A stretch of 64,000 nt of DNA from the NCBI RefSeq assembly GCF_003985145.1, contig NZ_ML133529.1, positions 62,001 through 126,000 on the forward strand, written 5' to 3'. Origin of the DNA: Rhizobium anhuiense. GTDB taxonomy: Bacteria > Pseudomonadota > Alphaproteobacteria > Rhizobiales > Rhizobiaceae. Each line of letters opens with the position of its first letter. The first letter of the stretch is position 1. Shown in pieces: positions 62,465-64,000 of the stretch. The translations under genes and the position numbers were made by a program. The notes beneath the pieces were generated by a model, which did not search any database, was not told the origin of the DNA, and was given only the letters and a program-made list of their open reading frames with translations.

Positions 62465-62495
62465 CGCTGCCGATCGCAGCCTGCGAGCGGCAGCG
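62465..62495 (+). promoter_or_regulatory. Intercistronic hairpin after the binding-protein gene
   Basis: CGCTGCCG (62465-62472) and CGGCAGCG (62488-62495) form perfect 8-base arms in the 102-bp gap between the binding-protein and permease genes. Such hairpins often stabilise the upstream message or partly attenuate the downstream one. Confidence 0.45.
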
Positions 62496-62525
62496 TGCCC
62501 GGCAAGGGCTCCAATGGGGATCTCG

Positions 62526-64000
62526 ATGAACTGGCTTGAAAATCTGCGCCGCAGCTTCCTCGACTGGGATGCCATGGCGGAAGTGCTGCCGAGCATGATC
62601 AGCGTCGGCCTGAAAAACACATTGATCCTGGCCGCTGCCTCGACCGTGCTCGGCGTCGTCATCGGCATGGTTCTTGCCGTGATGGGCATCTCGCAGTCCC
62701 GCTGGCTGCGGCTGCCGGCACGCCTCTATACCGATGTTTTCCGCGGGCTGCCGGCGATCGTCACGATCCTGATCATCGGTCAGGGTTTTGCCCGGATCGG
62801 CCGGGAGATCTTCGGTCCGTCGCCATTTCCGCTCGGCATCCTGGCGCTCAGCCTGATCGCCGGTGCTTATATCGGCGAAATCTTCCGGTCGGGGATCCAA
62901 AGCGTCGAGCGCGGTCAGATGGAAGCCTGTCGGGCGCTCAGTATGAGCTACGGGCAGGGCATGCGCCTGATCGTCATCCCGCAGGGCATCAGGCGCGTTC
63001 TGCCGGCGCTGGTCAACCAGTTCATCGGAAACGTCAAGGATTCCAGCCTTGTCTATTTCCTCGGATTGCTCGCCTCCGAGCGGGAGATCTTCCGTGTCGG
63101 GCAGGATCAGGCCGTCGTCACAGGTAATCTGTCGCCGCTGCTGCTAGCGGGTGTTTTCTACCTTGTCATCACCGTGCCGCTGACCCACTTCGTCAATTAT
63201 ATCGATGCGCGACTGCGCCTGGGAAAACAAGGCCACGGCCCCGGCACGGCAAGTGGGCTGCTCGAGGTGAGCGAGTTGCAGGCCGCTGCCGGACCGCAGT
63301 CCGCGGCCAAATCTGTCGAGGAGATGGAACCGCGCTTCAAGGGTGGGGCCCTCAATATCCGGGACCTGACCATGGCCTATGGCCATCTCGACGTCCTGAA
63401 GGGGGTCGATCTCGACATTGCCGCCGGGACCGTCACCTGCATCATCGGCCCCTCCGGCTCGGGAAAATCGACGCTGTTGCGCTGCATGAACAGGCTTGTC
63501 GAACCGAAAGGCGGTGACATCCTGCTCGATGGCGAAAGCATCCTGGCGATGAAGCCGGAGAGGCTGCGCCGGCGTGTCGGCATGGTGTTCCAGCACTTCA
63601 ACCTGTTTCCCGATCACACGGCGTTTGAAAACGTCATGCTTTCGCTGACGAAGATCAAAAAGATGCCGAGACAGGAGGCGCGACGCATCGCCGAGGCGCG
63701 TTTGGCCGAGGTCGGTCTCGCAGAGCGCAAGGATCATCGCCCGGCAGGTCTATCGGGCGGGCAGCAGCAGCGCGTCGCCATCGCGCGTGCGCTTGCCATG
63801 GATCCGGAACTCATCCTGTTCGACGAAGTAACCAGTGCGCTCGATCCCGAACTGGTGAAGGGCGTTCTCGACCTGATGGCCGCTCTCGGCCGCCAGGGCA
63901 TGACGATGGCCGTGGTGACGCACGAGATGGGATTTGCCCGCAGGGTGGCTGACCAGGTCGTCTTCATGGATGAGGGCCGCATCGTCGAAGCCGGCTGCCC
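62526..64000 (+). CDS. Fused permease-ATPase of a polar amino acid-type ABC importer (3' truncated)
   Basis: An uninterrupted frame from the ATG at 62526 (GGGGA upstream) runs to the window end, 491 codons so far. Residues 1 to ~235 are a HisM/GlnP-type permease with the EAA loop (GQMEACRALSMSYGQGMRLI). A hydrophilic linker of about 40 residues follows. The GlnQ-type ATPase has Walker A GPSGSGKST at 308-316, LSGGQQQRV at 409 and the Walker B Asp at 433 (LFDEVTSALD). I checked the reading frame across the junction and found no stop. Such fusions occur in this transporter family. About 20-30 residues are probably missing. Confidence 0.9.
   Translation, partial: MNWLENLRRSFLDWDAMAEVLPSMISVGLKNTLILAAASTVLGVVIGMVLAVMGISQSRWLRLPARLYTDVFRGLPAIVTILIIGQGFARIGREIFGPSPFPLGILALSLIAGAYIGEIFRSGIQSVERGQMEACRALSMSYGQGMRLIVIPQGIRRVLPALVNQFIGNVKDSSLVYFLGLLASEREIFRVGQDQAVVTGNLSPLLLAGVFYLVITVPLTHFVNYIDARLRLGKQGHGPGTASGLLEVSELQAAAGPQSAAKSVEEMEPRFKGGALNIRDLTMAYGHLDVLKGVDLDIAAGTVTCIIGPSGSGKSTLLRCMNRLVEPKGGDILLDGESILAMKPERLRRRVGMVFQHFNLFPDHTAFENVMLSLTKIKKMPRQEARRIAEARLAEVGLAERKDHRPAGLSGGQQQRVAIARALAMDPELILFDEVTSALDPELVKGVLDLMAALGRQGMTMAVVTHEMGFARRVADQVVFMDEGRIVEAGC

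Overview
The window is about 61% GC alphaproteobacterial DNA, best matched to Rhizobium (R. leguminosarum/etli group). This rests on the Mur-box-controlled sitABCD manganese importer, RpoE4/EcfG-type stress promoters, rhizobial intergenic palindromes, dense operons with ATGA/GTGA overlaps, and many ABC transporters, LacI/TetR/Lrp regulators and hybrid sensor kinases. No tRNA, rRNA, insertion sequence, phage gene or CRISPR array was seen. Coding density is high on both strands. Identifications come from reading motifs; no database search was run.

Layout. 1-7150: pectin/rhamnogalacturonan catabolism (GH105 hydrolase, GH28 polygalacturonase, sugar ABC ATPase and two permeases) with a LacI regulator. 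7250-14465: TetR regulator divergent from an RND efflux operon (two lipoprotein adaptors, RND pump, serine-hydrolase lipoprotein). 14616-22389: NCS1 permease, chemoreceptor, DUF4272 protein, CorA, aminoglycoside-phosphotransferase-like protein, metallo-beta-lactamase-fold protein and a small secreted protein. 22552-31265: complete GlgE pathway operon (glgE, treS-mak fusion, glgB). 31305-34771: TPP enzyme and class I aminotransferase, divergent from an Lrp regulator. 34779-41243: FecBCD-type importer and sitABCD. 41583-50543: two small proteins, one with a stress promoter, next to a 2099-residue poly-HAMP hybrid histidine kinase and a REC-HK-REC partner. 50678-54342: treZ and malQ. 54539-58969: a run of short orphan proteins punctuated by palindromic repeats. 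59075-64000: LuxR protein, LacI repressor and a polar-amino-acid-type ABC importer whose permease and ATPase are fused; it runs off the window.

How the genes fit together. TreS turns trehalose into maltose, maltokinase makes maltose-1-phosphate, GlgE polymerises it, and GlgB branches the glucan. TreZ and MalQ, 19 kb away, work on the reverse or recycling side, but the treY normally needed to feed TreZ is not in the window. An EcfG-like promoter before glgE suggests general-stress control of this carbon/osmolyte loop. Similar motifs precede a small gene beside the poly-HAMP kinase and a short lipoprotein gene, so stress adaptation is a recurring theme. The most unusual single object is the soluble poly-HAMP kinase, which has eleven near-identical 92-residue units.
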